64,000 bases of DNA from Dasypus novemcinctus (GCF_030445035.2 NC_080680.1:119624228-119688227); one strand, 5' to 3'. Counted from the stretch's first letter, positions 24,661 to 36,530 are shown. Notes: a model not told the origin generated them from the letters alone. Numbers and translations: made by a program.

Positions 24661-25122
24661 TTTAACCATTGGAACTTTATGAGGGTTACAGTAAGCTGAA
24701 TGAGTATATTTGCAAAATCAGGGTTGAGGCTCTAAGTGTCAGCACTAAAATGGTTAAGAGCTATTCATTTACTTAATTTGAAGATTTCAGCAAGTTAGAT
24801 GATGAACAAGGCTGTGATTCTCAGTCTTCTACGCTTCATGGAAAACAGAGACATGGTGCAGGTTACTGAATTATTGTTAAAACTGTTGAAAGGATGCTTT
24901 GTACTTGAAAGAATAAAAGAGAATTATGCATACCTCCTGCTTGGAAAGCAGCCCCAACACAGCTTTTCTTCACCTTGAGTTCTTATTACCATGCAGAGAC
25001 TTAGCCTGCAGGTTGTATGAGTCAGACATGGTCATAGAATTGTCTATTTGGTCCAGCCTGGTATACTTTTATTGTTTTATGAAAACATCTCTTATCCCTA
25101 TCAGCCACATGAAAAACATACT
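24661..25122. other. Unclassified sequence, no gene
   Basis: No domain in the frame 24926-25156 and no repeat named. Confidence 0.5.
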
Positions 25123-25596
25123 CAGTGTCTGGGGGAGGCCAAATAATGGCCCCTAAAGATGTCCTAAACCCCAGCCTGTGGATATGTTATGATACATGGC
25201 AAAGGGAATTAAGGTAGCAGATGAATTTAAGGTTGCTAATCAGATGATCTTGTGATGGAGAGATTATTCTGGATTAATCAAGCAGGTGCAGTGTAATCAC
25301 AAGGGCCCTTATAATTGAAAGCAGGAGGCAGAAGCTCACAATGAGATGACACAGACTCAACAACTCATTGCTGGCCTTGAAGATGGAAGAGGGCCATGAC
25401 CTAAGGAACACGGCCGGCTCTAGAAGCTAGGAAGTCAAGGAAATGGACTTTCCCTTGGAGCATACAGAAAGGGATGCAGCCCGGCTGACCCATTGGCTTT
25501 AGCCCAACAAGACATTTTGAACTCTTGAGCTGCAGAACTGTAAGATACTAAATTAGTAATGTTTAAAGCCACAACAACAGGAGGAAACTAATAGTG
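25123..25596 (+). mobile_element. MLT1-like (ERVL-MaLR) LTR
   Basis: Plus-strand phrases in MaLR order: 'ccaaataatggcccctaaag', 'gtcctaaaccccagcctgtg', 'aagggaattaaggtagcaga', 'cttgagctgcagaactgtaa' and 'ggaggaaactaatag' at the 3' end. No retroviral internal sequence is attached. The last bases are repeated just downstream at about 25611-25635. Confidence 0.75.
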
Positions 25597-26755
25597 TTTA
25601 TGGTAGTTAGTCACAGCAGCAGGAGGAAACTGATAGAGCGTGCGTGGATTTAGATCCTAATCTGCTAATCTTGCCTCCAGATTTGACCTGATTTGGACCC
25701 AGATCTTGAGGCTCTTGACTTCTGGCAACCTGGGTAACTGTTTACAGCCTGGTCACCCAACTTCCATTTGGGCACTTGATCCAATTTTTCTCAGCCTTTG
25801 ACTACAACTTCTCTATTGATTTTAATTTCATTTCTTTTCCTTGCCTGGAAATTTACATAAATAACAATCTGTTCAAACAAATCCCTCCACAGGACCTAAC
25901 CCCCAGACCGACCTAACCCCCAGACCTTCCTCACCACGTGAAGCCCCTGCTTCTCTTATAGGCACACACCTGATCTATTTTGTTTTATGAAACAGAACCT
26001 AATGATCATATTCCAAGTGATATCAGTATCTGGTAATTATTGTGAGTGATTTTTATAAACTGAATAAAGCTATAATTTATCAACCAAGTCTTCAACAACC
26101 CTGATGAAAAATCTAAGATGTTTTGGTTTCCTGTTCATTAGAATAGGATGCAGCTGGCCTAACGATAGAGGAAATAAATCTGCCATCTACTGGTGTCCAG
26201 TGGAAACTACAGGCAGTGTAATTTATAGTTGGCACTGCAAAGCTATGAATATAATGTTTCAGTATAAGAGCAAGATTTTCTGCCTAAAAGTTTACCATTT
26301 TATGAAGAATAATAACCAACATATTATATTTGTGTGTCTTTTTTTTGAGATTCTACAATTCATTTTCTTTATCTTGTAATTTTGACCCTTAATTATGATA
26401 GTAGGAATTGAATAAATTCTGAGATATTTAATTAAATTATGTTCATCATAGTCCCATTGTTCACTTCATATTCTTACTGTTAGAATCAACATTTAAAAGA
26501 GTATTTGAAATAAAATCTCACTGTGTGCGCCCACTCATACTCATGCTGGGCTCAAATACACACACAAAGAAGTAGTTTGCTTCCATGTATCTTAAGTGTC
26601 TTAAATTAAAATTGTAAATCTTCTGACTTCAAAATAAAGGAAATCTTGAGTATTCTTGTTTAATAAAGATCAGCCTCTGGTAAAAAAAAAATTACACTGA
26701 TAAGATCAATCCAGTAATTCATATTTATGTGTGTCTGGCTTTCACTATCACTTTA
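25597..26755. other. Unclassified sequence, no gene
   Basis: Contains a short local duplication of the preceding LTR end and a small C-rich duplication around 25892-25926. The frame 26104-26379 has no domain. Confidence 0.5.
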
Positions 26756-27257
26756 GGAATATGTTTTACTTTGTTAAAAGCTTCTAGGAGCAATATACCA
26801 GAAATGGGTTGGCTTTTACCATGAGGATTTATTAGGTTAAAAACTTAAAGATCTGAGACTGTGAAAGTGTCCAAATCAAGGCTTCATTAAGAGATCCTTT
26901 CTCCCCAAGCTGCAGCTGTGGGCGATTAGGCACATGGTGGTGTCTACTCATCTCTCCTCTCTCCTCCAGGGCTCGTGTTTTCAACTTCTGGCTTAAGTGG
27001 CCTCTTCTCAGCTTCTGTGTTCCATTGATTTCAGCTTCTGGCTGCTGGGGCCTCCTCTCTCAACTCATAGGGGTTTTTCTCTTTCTCTGCAGCTTTTTTC
27101 TGTATCAGTGCCTTTTCTTCCTCCATTTATAAAGGACTCTAGTAAGAAGACTAAGACCTACCCTGGGTCAAGCAATCTAGTCAACAGCCCTTAACTGAAG
27201 TAATTTAATAAAAAGTTCCCACCTACTATAGGTTTACATGCACAGGAATGGCTTAGC
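26756..27257 (+). repeat. Lineage-specific interspersed repeat (family not named)
   Basis: Resembles 60565-61045: a start around a 'ccagaaatgggttggcttttac' type phrase, a 'ggatttattagg' phrase, a pyrimidine-rich middle, a 'aaaggactctagtaagaaga' type phrase, and a '3' part with 'cttaactgaagtaattt'. The order of parts is the same in both, although they differ a lot. I associate it with xenarthran genomes. It could be an LTR or a non-autonomous DNA element. Frame 26997-27194 is internal. Confidence 0.5.
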
Positions 27258-28439
27258 CCTAGGGACCCTTTCCTGCCCTTTGTGTGCTACTCTTGCCATT
27301 TGCTGAGGCTCAGGAATTCTCCACATCCATGCTGCATGCCCAGGCTTGCAAAATCTGACCCCAGTCAGGCTGGGTCATAGGAGAGTGGCTTGAATCATGG
27401 CCCTGCCAAGACAGAGGTCCCTGGGAAAGCACTGGGCCCTGCAAAACTTCTTCAAGCCATTTTAGCAGCCAGTCTTTGTCCTCAGGCTTGCCTGCCATTG
27501 CCTTCTCCCACCCTCTCCCGTAGGGGGGTGCATGGCAATGGCAGAAAGCCAAGGGCTTACCCCTCCCACCGGGTCCATGCCTTAACAAGCAGCATTCCTA
27601 TCTAACCACACCCAGCTCCCTGGAAAAATGAAGTAAGAAGGCTGTGGGCAAAAGCCAAAATGGATGCTGTGGAAGTCCCTTTCCCAGGGCAGTCACAGGC
27701 CAGGATGCCCTTGCATAATTTACCTTTACCCATGTTTTACCTTTCTATTTCTTGCTATTGAATTTCTCTTTGCAGGTTAGTGTCAGAATGCTTTGGAATG
27801 TTTTTAAAACTGTAAAAATAAAAATGCCTTTGTCCAGCAAGAAGGCTATTGTCTCAGAACCCCAAAGCCTGTCAGCTAGAGCAATTAACTTCTGACCACT
27901 TAATGGCCTTTTGATAGCTGGTTTAATTGGAAAACTAACAGACAGTAAAGTCATAAAACTGAAACTATGTCTAAGAATTCTGAAAAAATAGGAGGAAAAA
28001 AACACACAGTTCAGCTTGGCAACTTCAGGTTAAAATCTAGTCAGCCTGTCTCCTGAGTCTAAAACTGCCCCAAAAATGCCCGGTAGCAGGAATGCTATGA
28101 TTCCCTGGATTCCCTGGATTCTCAGCGGGAATCAGAGAGCAGCCAAACACTTCCTGAGATTTAACTCAGGAACATCTGTTTGGGTCAGTCAGTCTCAAAC
28201 CCTGTACTGGTCAGGGGTGCTGAGAACCTGAGCAGGAAACTGAATGGCTCCCATTCCTTGGGCTCATCCATTCAGAGAACAACCAAATAGCTCCTGGGAC
28301 AAAGGTCTCAGGTGCTTTGATTTGGGGCCATTGCTCAGGCCTCCCACCAAGTCAGCTTGGGATCATTGATCTGATATCTGGAATCAGATACCCCCAAGAA
28401 AAACCTCATGTGCCATCAATTAAAATCAAAGCGCTCCTT
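27258..28439. other. Unclassified sequence, possibly the 5' side of the retroviral remnant
   Basis: Moderately GC-rich to about 27720, then AT-rich, then a block at 28020-28430 that may be degraded retroviral leader or gag-like sequence. I could not find a 5' LTR resembling the LTR at 32962-33462, nor a convincing primer-binding site. Frames 27310-27588 (minus) and 27390-27605 (plus) overlap on opposite strands and have no domain. Confidence 0.4.
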
Positions 28440-28452
28440 AAAATGCTAAAGA

Positions 28453-28822
28453 GGGAAACGGACTTGGCCCAGTGGTTAGGGCGTCCGTCTACCACATGGG
28501 AGGTCCGAGGTTCAAACCCCGGGCCTCCTTGACCCATGTGGAGCTGGCCCATGCGCAGTGCTGATGCGCACAGGGAGTGCCATGCCACGCAGGGGTGTCC
28601 CCCGCGTAGGGGAGCCCCACATGCAAGGAGTGCGCCCCTAAGGAGAGCTGCCCAGCGCGAGAGAAAGTGCAGCCTGCCCAGGAATGGTGCCGCTCACACT
28701 TCCCGTGCCACTGACGACAACAGAAGTGGACAAAGAAACAAGACGCAGCAAATAGACACAGAGAACAGACAACTGGGGGTGGGGGGTGTTAAATAAATAA
28801 ATAAATCTTTAAAAAATAAAAT
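28453..28822 (+). mobile_element. DAS-III SINE, full length with an internal shortening
   Basis: tRNA-like head (CTTGGCCCAGTGGTTAGGGC and GGTTCAAACCCCGG), GC-rich body and A-rich AATAAA tail. Compared with the copy at 8401, it lacks about 45 bases between GCCGCTCACAC and TTCCCGTGCC (near 28700). Target-site duplications are AAAATGCTAAAGA (28440-28452) and AAAATACTAAAGA (28823-28835), with one mismatch. Frames 28317-28796 include this element and are not genes. Confidence 0.94.
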
Positions 28823-28835
28823 AAAATACTAAAGA

Positions 28836-31800
28836 AATAAAATTTTCTTGTCTTAATCTGTGCTTAATTTTGTGTTCAACTTTGAAATCTATTTAACTTT
28901 GTCAGTTTGCTTGTGCCTAAGAAATCAGATTTAGGGTTCACCTGTTACAAGTTAGATAACGGTAAAAGGTAACCTAAAAATAAATCTTTAAATGCTAATA
29001 CTGTCTTGCTAGGAAATTTAATGCATAACTCACAAGTGAAATTCATTTAATTGCTGGAAAAGGTGGAAAAACTGCATAGAGTTGTTACTAATAAAATTGT
29101 TTTAATTGCATAATTAATAAAAAAGTACTCAAATTAATTTTAAGTGAAAACTTTCTAGAAACTAAGAGTTGAAATCATTGTATAAGTACCTTTATATATA
29201 CATAAAAAATTAACTGAAATTATTACAGCAGAATAAATGTAGCTTAAATTTCAGCTATTGTAATAGTAATCTTAAACTAATTTACTTTTGTTTATGACTA
29301 TTTCAAGTTTATTTAGTGCTTACTATGGTAACAGTAATTATAACTGAAATTTACTTTTAATTAGAGTTATTTTATAACCAGCCTTACCTACCCCCAGACT
29401 TGAATTACTGTGATGATAGTCATAAACTGAGTTTGCTTTTGCTTATGGTTACTGACAGTCTGGGCTCACTCCTTGCCTCTGCTAATGGTTCTAAAACAAA
29501 CAAACAAAAAAAACTGTATCATAGCATTAGAAACATTTTGGTTATAAGCCATTAATTAAGAAAGCCACAAAAGGAAGAAACCATGAACCCCTAGTCTGGA
29601 GAAGTTAGCAAAGAAAAGCCTTCAGGAAAATCTTTCAAGTGTTATTTTACACTTAAACTTGCTTTGTAAAAAGACAAAGAAAAGTGTTATGTAACTAAGT
29701 TGTGTTTCCATGTCAAACTATTCATGTCTGCCTATTTGCCCAAATTATTAAAATTAAATATGCAGTTATATATGTGATAAATATTCCTAGAACCCAAATT
29801 AGATTAAGCATATAAAAATCCGAATATAAAAACTATTGGGAAAGCTATGAAAAAATCCTTACTAAATTATAATTAAAGCAAATTAAATAATTATGTTATA
29901 TTCCAAAGCCTAGAAGTCAGTATGGTTTTAAGATTATTCACAGTTTTAAAGTTTTATCAAAGACAAGAAGTTTTAAACCCCTATAGAGAAAAAAGAAAAA
30001 AAGAAAACAACATTCTTTGTTTAAACAATAACAGTTTCAATTTATTTGACCTGAATGTTATCTCTTTGGTTGGTAAAATACCAGAAAAAAGGCTATTAAG
30101 TTCCTGTTTAATAAACTTGAGTTTTAAAAAAATGTAAATCTGCCCTCTCCTAAATGCATGAAGTAAAATCCATCAGTTACCAATTATAATTTAAAGTAAA
30201 TTAACCAGTCTATGTAACTGTGTTTAAGTATAAAAAGTTTGTAAGAACATCTTCCAAATTAAAGTATTTGAATGGTTAGTTCTAAAAAGCCATTATTAAT
30301 TAAAAATCTACATTGGTATTAATAGCAAAAAGTAACTTCATAACAATAAAATCTGTCTGAAAGTCACCGCAATGTGCATATTCAAGTGGCAGTAGTAAAA
30401 AGTTACCTTGATTCCATTAGGAATCTTCTGTTTTCATTTTAAAAATAAAAAAGTGGTTTTTCCTCTACTGCTAAAATAAAATACCTGTGTAATTGACATC
30501 TTCATGGTAAAAGTATAAAAGTAAAAACACAAAGTACTAAAAGTTCATTTCATATATGATGTATTGCATTAAAAGTGTTTAAAAAATATATAAAAATCAA
30601 AAGATAAACTTCAACATTGCCAAAATCCCTTGTGCATTCAAACTAGGTGTCTAATACATGCAGGGTTCTTCTCCATGTGAGTTATTGGTTAATTTGGTCA
30701 CTGACTCCTAAAACAAGAGTATTTACTACATCTCTGGTCGTGCTCCTGAAGTGGACGAGAACTACTTTGCAGTTTCAAACTCCTGCAGCAGCCAACAGTG
30801 GTTAAATATAGCCAAATGTACAATAGACATCGTCTCCAAACTGGCACTGCTTCATAGTGCCAGAGAGCACTATGCACTAGGCCCGTAAAATCTATTCCTT
30901 AGTTTCTCTCTAGTGCCAATGATGCTGCAGCTTCTGTGAAGAACATACAAAGTGGAGCAATGAATACCAGAATACTGAAAGTAGGACTTAAATACATTGG
31001 CACTATAGCTTGCTCCCATGGGAAAATAACCTGTATGGTATTGCAAACCTGAAGCTTAAAGTTATTAATTGCAACTCAAGAAAAAACTTACATATTGAGT
31101 AATATATTATTTAGTATTAAGAACTCTACCTATATCCTATTCTAGATATATGTCTGATAACTATGGTAATGCTATGCAGCAAAACATTGAACATGTTAAA
31201 AGTCCTCATCAACTTTATTTTCTGAATAGTTAATAAACATGACTATAAAATTAAAAACGGTCACCTTACCTAAAAGCAGTAAAGCCAACAGGTTTTTAAT
31301 TAAAAACCCACCAAAATAACTTGGGGGCAACTTCTCACATCTTTACCCTACACGAGGTTAAAAAAATGTGCTTGAGTCCAGGGCCACCAGTGGCTTACAG
31401 ATGGTCAGTTAACTAATACCATGCTCAATTACTAAAAACCCCCAAAGTGCAAATAAGGGTGTATCAAACTTATTCCAGCACCTATATTAATACTTAAAGT
31501 TTCACAATGTAACCAGGGCAACTAGCTTGGAGTTCACCCTGGAAACTGATAGGTGGCTTGTTGAAAACGGTCAAGTCTACCTGCCAGGGACAGTGCAGTA
31601 AAAACCCTTCATAAGCCTCACCAAGGCACTCATATGGGGAGGAATACCCCAACCAGCTTCAGCAAAGGGGTTTTAAAATAAAGAAAAAAAAGGCTGGTAA
31701 AAACAGTCAAAAAAGTTTATCAGGAGTTGCTCAATTAAAAGCCAAAATACAAAACCTTTACTCTGTAGTTCTACTCACTCCCATAGCTATTAAAGTTTAA

Positions 31801-32950
31801 AACAAATGTCTAGCTTGGTTTACTAATCCTGAATAAAGTAGCTACCCAAGAGTGCCAGTTCACCAGAAAAACCTGATGAAACATACAAGTGCCAGTCATT
31901 GAACAGCCTGGGATGCATCTTCGAGAAACAAAGTTAAGTAGTATCTATGTCAAAATCAACTGTTTCCTTTAACTCCAGACCAAATGCTTATTCCTAAGAA
32001 AAAGACAAACCAGATTTCCCTTTAAAAACCTTGCCTCTTTTTAGCTCCTTTGGCTTAACTGAAAAAAGAAATGCTTCTTCTCATTTCTGTCCTCTACCAT
32101 AAAAACTGATATTAACAATTCATGCCTAATCCCATCATCTATTGCAATTTCTCTCTGGGGTTAACCAACAGTATAAAATAACTTTAAAATATGTGTGTGT
32201 ATATATATATATATACATGTATATATATACCAACTTTAGAAAGGTGCCACCTTTGTAGGCACCTAAGCTTTTCTACTTCTGTGGTCCAGTGTCCTCTTAG
32301 ATAAACCATGTATTCTCAAAATGTTAATTTTTGGGTTTGTTTCTTCCAGAATGAGCATCTTGTTGGCCATGTGAAAACTTCATCCAACTTCATACAGAAT
32401 GCCAGATCCATCTTCCTTCAGTTAAAATAAAATAACAGTTTTTACATTCAGCTTATCAGGTAGAGACTACAGCCCATAACCAGCAGGAAGTAGCTACAGA
32501 AAAAAAATCATCTCCCTTCAGCACCCCTTTAAGATTAAAGGTGTAAATTCTCTGAAGAGAGAATAAAGCAGACTAATAAAATAGGGAACTAATAGATCTG
32601 GAACCTGGCAGAGAGTTCACGTGGACATCAATAACACCCAAGATGGCTGCTGGAAGACCCCCTCCCCCAGGATTCTGCTATCCAGAAAAAAAAAACTTCT
32701 TCTGGGAGCAAGGGAAAACCCCAGATATTCCCTAAGAACTTTATCATTGGGCCCTCACTGGGGAATTGATAGGTGGGGTAATCAATCAAAACAGTAAACA
32801 GCTGAGACTCCTCCCATGCTGTTATCACACTTCCCTGCTTCCTTCCCTTAATAATAACTAAAGTACGTGCTTTAATAAATAGTGCAGTAAGAACCCACCT
32901 CATGACTCCAACAATAGTGATGCCAAAACTTAACAAGTTAAGCTGGTATC
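28836..32950 (+). mobile_element. Degraded class I endogenous retrovirus, internal region (tentative)
   Basis: This 4-kb AT-rich block runs directly into a polypurine tract and a 3' LTR, so its 3' part must be retroviral interior. Near 32458-32530 a short in-frame stretch resembles the C-terminal tail coding region of gammaretrovirus-like Env. Upstream of that I could not resolve gag, pol or env: no protease or reverse-transcriptase motif was found in any frame, and stops are dense throughout. The block is unusually rich in TAAA strings. A (TG)(TA)n patch lies at 32192-32230. The 5' boundary is unknown. Part of the block may be unrelated sequence. Confidence 0.45.
32192..32230. repeat. (TG)n(TA)n microsatellite
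   Basis: A short TG run followed by TA units interrupted by ACATG, within the retroviral remnant. Confidence 0.9.
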
Positions 32951-32961
32951 AAAGGGGGGAA
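32951..32961 (+). promoter_or_regulatory. Retroviral polypurine tract
   Basis: AAAGGGGGGAA lies immediately before the TGATATGGGT start of the LTR, which is the canonical position for the primer of plus-strand DNA synthesis in a retrovirus. It marks this LTR as the 3' LTR. Confidence 0.8.
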
Positions 32962-33195
32962 TGATATGGGTCATGTGTGGCGGCTGTGTGTTTCTTCATA
33001 AATAACCTGGGCTGTGTGTGTAAACTTGCTAAAACTTAAGATTCCAGCATAAGCCATGTGTGCATGCAAACAATTAGAACTACAACCCCGCATTTCACAA
33101 ACATGCCAACCACTCCAGTCTGCCTATTTCCCAGAAAGCCAATTAAGTGATATAAGCTCTATAGGCTTTGGCTATTCAGGGAGGATGCAGAATAA

Positions 33196-33269
33196 ATGTG
33201 TTAATTCAAGCTTACCTGGAATGTGGGGGGATATGTGTTAATTCAAGCTTATCTGGTACACAAACAAAT
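33196..33269 (+). repeat. 37-bp tandem duplication in U3
   Basis: ATGTGTTAATTCAAGCTTAC at 33196 recurs as ATGTGTTAATTCAAGCTTAT at 33233. Short U3 duplications of this kind are commonly enhancer duplications in retroviruses. Here the function is inferred only. Confidence 0.85.
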
Positions 33270-33342
33270 ACTAAAACTCTAAGAAACAAAGAAAGTCCTT
33301 TTGCATAAAAGCACCATTTGACTCCCCCACTCCTACATTCTC

Positions 33343-33352
33343 TATATAAAAG
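33343..33352 (+). promoter_or_regulatory. TATA box of the LTR promoter
   Basis: TATATAAAAG in the expected position, about 70 bases before the AATAAA. Confidence 0.75.
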
Positions 33353-33462
33353 GGACCCGAAAGTCCTATTCAGGACTCAGGTTTTGGACATGAGTCCCTG
33401 AGTCCGGCTGGTCGTAATAAATCTTTTTCCTTCTCAAAAATATTCCTGAGTCCTGGTCTTCA

Positions 33463-34069
33463 ATATGTGATCAATGAATCTTTCTGCTTCCACAACAATA
33501 TGGGAAGGAGTAAAAAACTATTTTCCTGGTATTGCTGTCAAAACTTTGAAAACATTGCAAGCCCTTATAATGGTTGCTTTGCTTGCGCCTTATTACACAT
33601 TTGTGTTGAAGGAAAATCTTCAGAACAAAAAAGAATTCTGTCCTTGTGTCACTTCTTTCCCCTCCTTCTCCCTCTTTTACATCCCTCCTTAAAATTTTAT
33701 TCAAATAATTAAGGTGGTTGGTCAAGGAGCACAGTATGAAAGCCAGGAACAGGGTAGATTGTTTCCTATGTCACAACCAGTCTTGGAAAGAAAAGGGCCC
33801 TTGGAGATACACAGAGAGCTGATATAAAAGGAGGGGCAAAAGCAGAGTGTGTATCTTTCGCTCACATGAACAAAAAGAGGAAAGAGATCAATGGGGAGAA
33901 AGCACGAAGATAAGCCATAAAAGCCCCACTTGATTCACTGACTGATATACCTGGTAGGTTTCAATTCAGTTCCTTTCATTTATTTTTTCGTGTCATCCAG
34001 AAACAGTAATTGTAACAATTACTACACACACAAAAAAAACACATGCCATAATCTGTAATATATGAGAAA
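33463..34069. other. Unclassified sequence, no gene
   Basis: Downstream flank of the LTR. The overlapping frames 33467-33712 (plus) and 33471-33725 (minus) have no domain. Confidence 0.5.
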
Positions 34070-34640
34070 TTTCCATCCTACGACCTAATGATTTCACTTC
34101 TAGTTATATACCCAACAGGAACATGTTCATATGTACAAGATATGTTCAGAGCACGTACAAGTATGTTCAGAGCAACATAGTCCCTAATAACAAAAAATGA
34201 GAGGTATTCAAAATGTCCATCTACCAGAGCAACCAGACCAAGAAGCAACAAGAGGGTGACTCTTACTAACATGATGTTTGGGGGGAAATAAAAGACGCAC
34301 ACACAAAGCAAGATAGAGAATACATAGAGTATGATTGCATTGGGGTAAAATTTAAAAAACAAGTGAAACTGTATTGGAATTATTTGGAGAACATCTGTAC
34401 GTGATAAACAAAGCAAAAGACCTGTGAGTTTTTATCATGCAATTCAGGTTAGTGGTTAAATCCAGAAGGAAAGAAGGCAATGGCACAGATCAAGAAGGGA
34501 CACATAGGGTTTCTAGGTTCTAACAATGTGCTAGTTCTCAGCCCGGGAAGTATTACATCAGGTTTGTAATGAGTATTGTGTAGTTATGTTTTATCCACTT
34601 TTACAAAAGTTGCTTTTTGTTACATGATTTTTAAAACTTA
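34070..34640 (+). repeat. L1M-type 3' region
   Basis: Follows the plus-strand order of old L1 3' ends: 'ctagttatatacccaacagg', 'gttcagagcaacatagtccc', 'aaatgtccatctaccagag', and a tail with 'gttatgttttatccacttt'. The antisense frame 34078-34416 lies in it and is not a gene. Confidence 0.65.
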
Positions 34641-34879
34641 ACAAAGGGAGCACAATTCAAATAGCTTGTTTTCTTAATATTACATTGCAAATGCTACATG
34701 GTCAGGATTCAGGTTGGGTTTTGCTTGTGGCTGTGGTTTCCAGTGATGAACACAGAGCTGGAATAAAGAGCGAGCTCAACAAATGGTTGAACATTGAGTG
34801 AATGAAAGCAAAACTGAGCAAACAAAACTGACTTTTTTTAAAAATTTTAATTTATTATTAACAAAATGATTACAAGAGT

Positions 34880-35080
34880 TAATATTTATTGAATATGCTA
34901 GGCATTTTAGGTACTTAATATACATTATTTTATTTAATCTTCACAACAAACCTCTGAGGTTGGTACTAGCATTAAGTTCACTCGACAAATGAGGAAGCTG
35001 AAGGTTAAAGATTTAAAATGAAATGCTTATGGCTATCAGTCAGTAAGTGGCACAGATGGGATGCAAATCAAGCTCCATTT
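34880..35080 (-). mobile_element. MIR SINE fossil
   Basis: Antisense MIR phrases in order: 'atttaatcttcacaacaaac', 'ctctgaggttggtactagca', 'aatgaggaagctgaagg', 'cagtaagtggcacagatgg'. Confidence 0.85.
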
Positions 35081-35599
35081 TATTTTAACATTTATATTCT
35101 TTCCTACTCTATCCATGGTCATTCTGAATAAACAGTATTGATTAATTAGTGATTGAATTAATTGATATGATTGAGAATTTTCATTTTGTTAGAGAGTTTT
35201 TCAGAGTAACCTTAGTCCTGTTGAGATTACTTTAAAAATCTTTCTAAAAATTTCCCTCACTGAATTATCTTCTATACTAAAGAAAGCCAGCCTTCAAAGT
35301 GTCACAAGTCATTGTACAGGAAATAAAATTTCCTCAAATTCTACTCTCTTGACCAGTACTTGTCAAAACTTCAAGATAGAGAGCATTGCTCTTGGCAACT
35401 ATAAAAATAACTCCATTTACCAAAATTATATAGATGTTCTAAAGGAGAGATTACATCCACAAAATGAGGTATTATTGTCATAAGCCTTTATGCATCAAAA
35501 GTAATATTTTCCCATTTTGATGTGGTAGAACATAAAGAAGTTCCAAAAGAATGATGGGACTATATCAAAAGGATACAAGAGTCAGCTGAAAGGGTTACT
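35081..35599. other. Unclassified AT-rich sequence
   Basis: No gene seen. It may belong to the LINE remnant that follows. Confidence 0.45.
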
Positions 35600-35787
35600 T
35601 CCTGGCTGAATTAGAGAATTGCAGGCATCATAATAAATAATGATAATAATGAATTGTATCCTATTGAATAAAATAATTCATGAGATTGTGAGTGAAATAT
35701 GACTGAATTGTACACTTGACTGTGGTTAAATGGGAAATTTTTAGCGCATTTGTTACTACAATAAAATGTAAAAAATAAAATAAAATT
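35600..35787 (+). repeat. L1M-type 3' terminus
   Basis: Typical end of an old L1: 'gaattgtacacttgactgtg', 'ggttaaatgggaaattttta', 'ttactacaataaaatg' and an A-rich tail of AAATAAAAT. Confidence 0.7.
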
Positions 35788-36530
35788 ATCCATGAGTCCA
35801 CCATAATGTTAATTAATTAGTGGGGTCAAGAAAAGAGTTCTTCCTTAAAGTAGAATGTCAGCTAATAAATATGGAAGAAGAAAGTCATCAGAGTTAGAAA
35901 AACTAGGGGAAAAAGTTTGACAAAGAACAGGGCATTTGCCTCATCTTAAATAATCTTGTGACAAATTATTTATTAACTATAAGGGAACTATGGGAAGTAA
36001 TAATGGATAAACCTGGCTATTGCTATCTTAACCAAGTAAACAAAGCCAGCATCGCCAATACTGGGACAACCCTATGCCACCTGGCTCCTGATATGAATGG
36101 AGGGCACAATATCATTTCTGAAATTTCTGCCCAAAATGCATAATCTGAATCTAAATATGAGGAAACATTGGGGAATTCCACTGGCCTGCATTTTTTGTAA
36201 ATGTCAAGGTCGAGAAAGAGAGAGGCTGAGGATCTGTTCCAGACATAGCAACTAACTGCAAGGGGTAATCCAGGATTATATATTAAACCAGGAAAATAAA
36301 ATAGCTATAGTGGACATTCCCAGAATAACTGATGAAATATGAATATGAGCTGTGGTTTAGGTAATACTGTTGTATCGCTGTTGCAATTCCTGATTTGGTC
36401 ATTGTACTGACATTATATAAGAAATTGTTTATTTTTCCTTAGGAAATACACACTAAAGAATATAAGGGTAGAAAAATGAGAACAGTTTTGAATGTTATAA
36501 AGTGAAATGTATTATACAAGAAGAGAAGCA
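35788..36530 (+). repeat. Old L1M-like 3' UTR remnant (approximate)
   Basis: Phrases such as 'aaatgtcaaggtcgagaaag', 'ggctgaggatctgttccaga', 'tgtggtttaggtaatactgt', 'ttggtcattgtactgacat' and 'aggaaatacacactaaagaa' follow the order of a common ancient mammalian repeat that I link to L1M 3' ends. The assignment to a family is uncertain. Confidence 0.5.

Larger units (their letters stand above)
32962..33462 (+). mobile_element. 3' LTR of an endogenous retrovirus (501 bp)
   Basis: Begins TG and ends CA. From left to right it holds a U3 of about 380 bases with a 37-base direct duplication (33196 and 33233), a TATA box TATATAAAAG at 33343-33352, an AATAAA polyadenylation signal at 33416-33421 just 70 bases downstream, and a pyrimidine-rich end. 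Size and layout fit a gammaretrovirus-like (class I) LTR. The LTR looks less decayed than the interior would suggest. The family is unnamed. The frame 33056-33241 is internal and not a gene. Confidence 0.85.

Noticed and set aside
27258..28439. A 5' LTR partner for the LTR at 32962-33462
   Set aside because: No TATA box, 37-bp duplication or AATAAA layout like that of the 3' LTR was found, and no primer-binding-site-like sequence follows.
31140..31180. A retroviral reverse-transcriptase YxDD motif in the AT-rich block
   Set aside because: The codons read YMSD followed by unrelated residues, with no surrounding reverse-transcriptase motifs.
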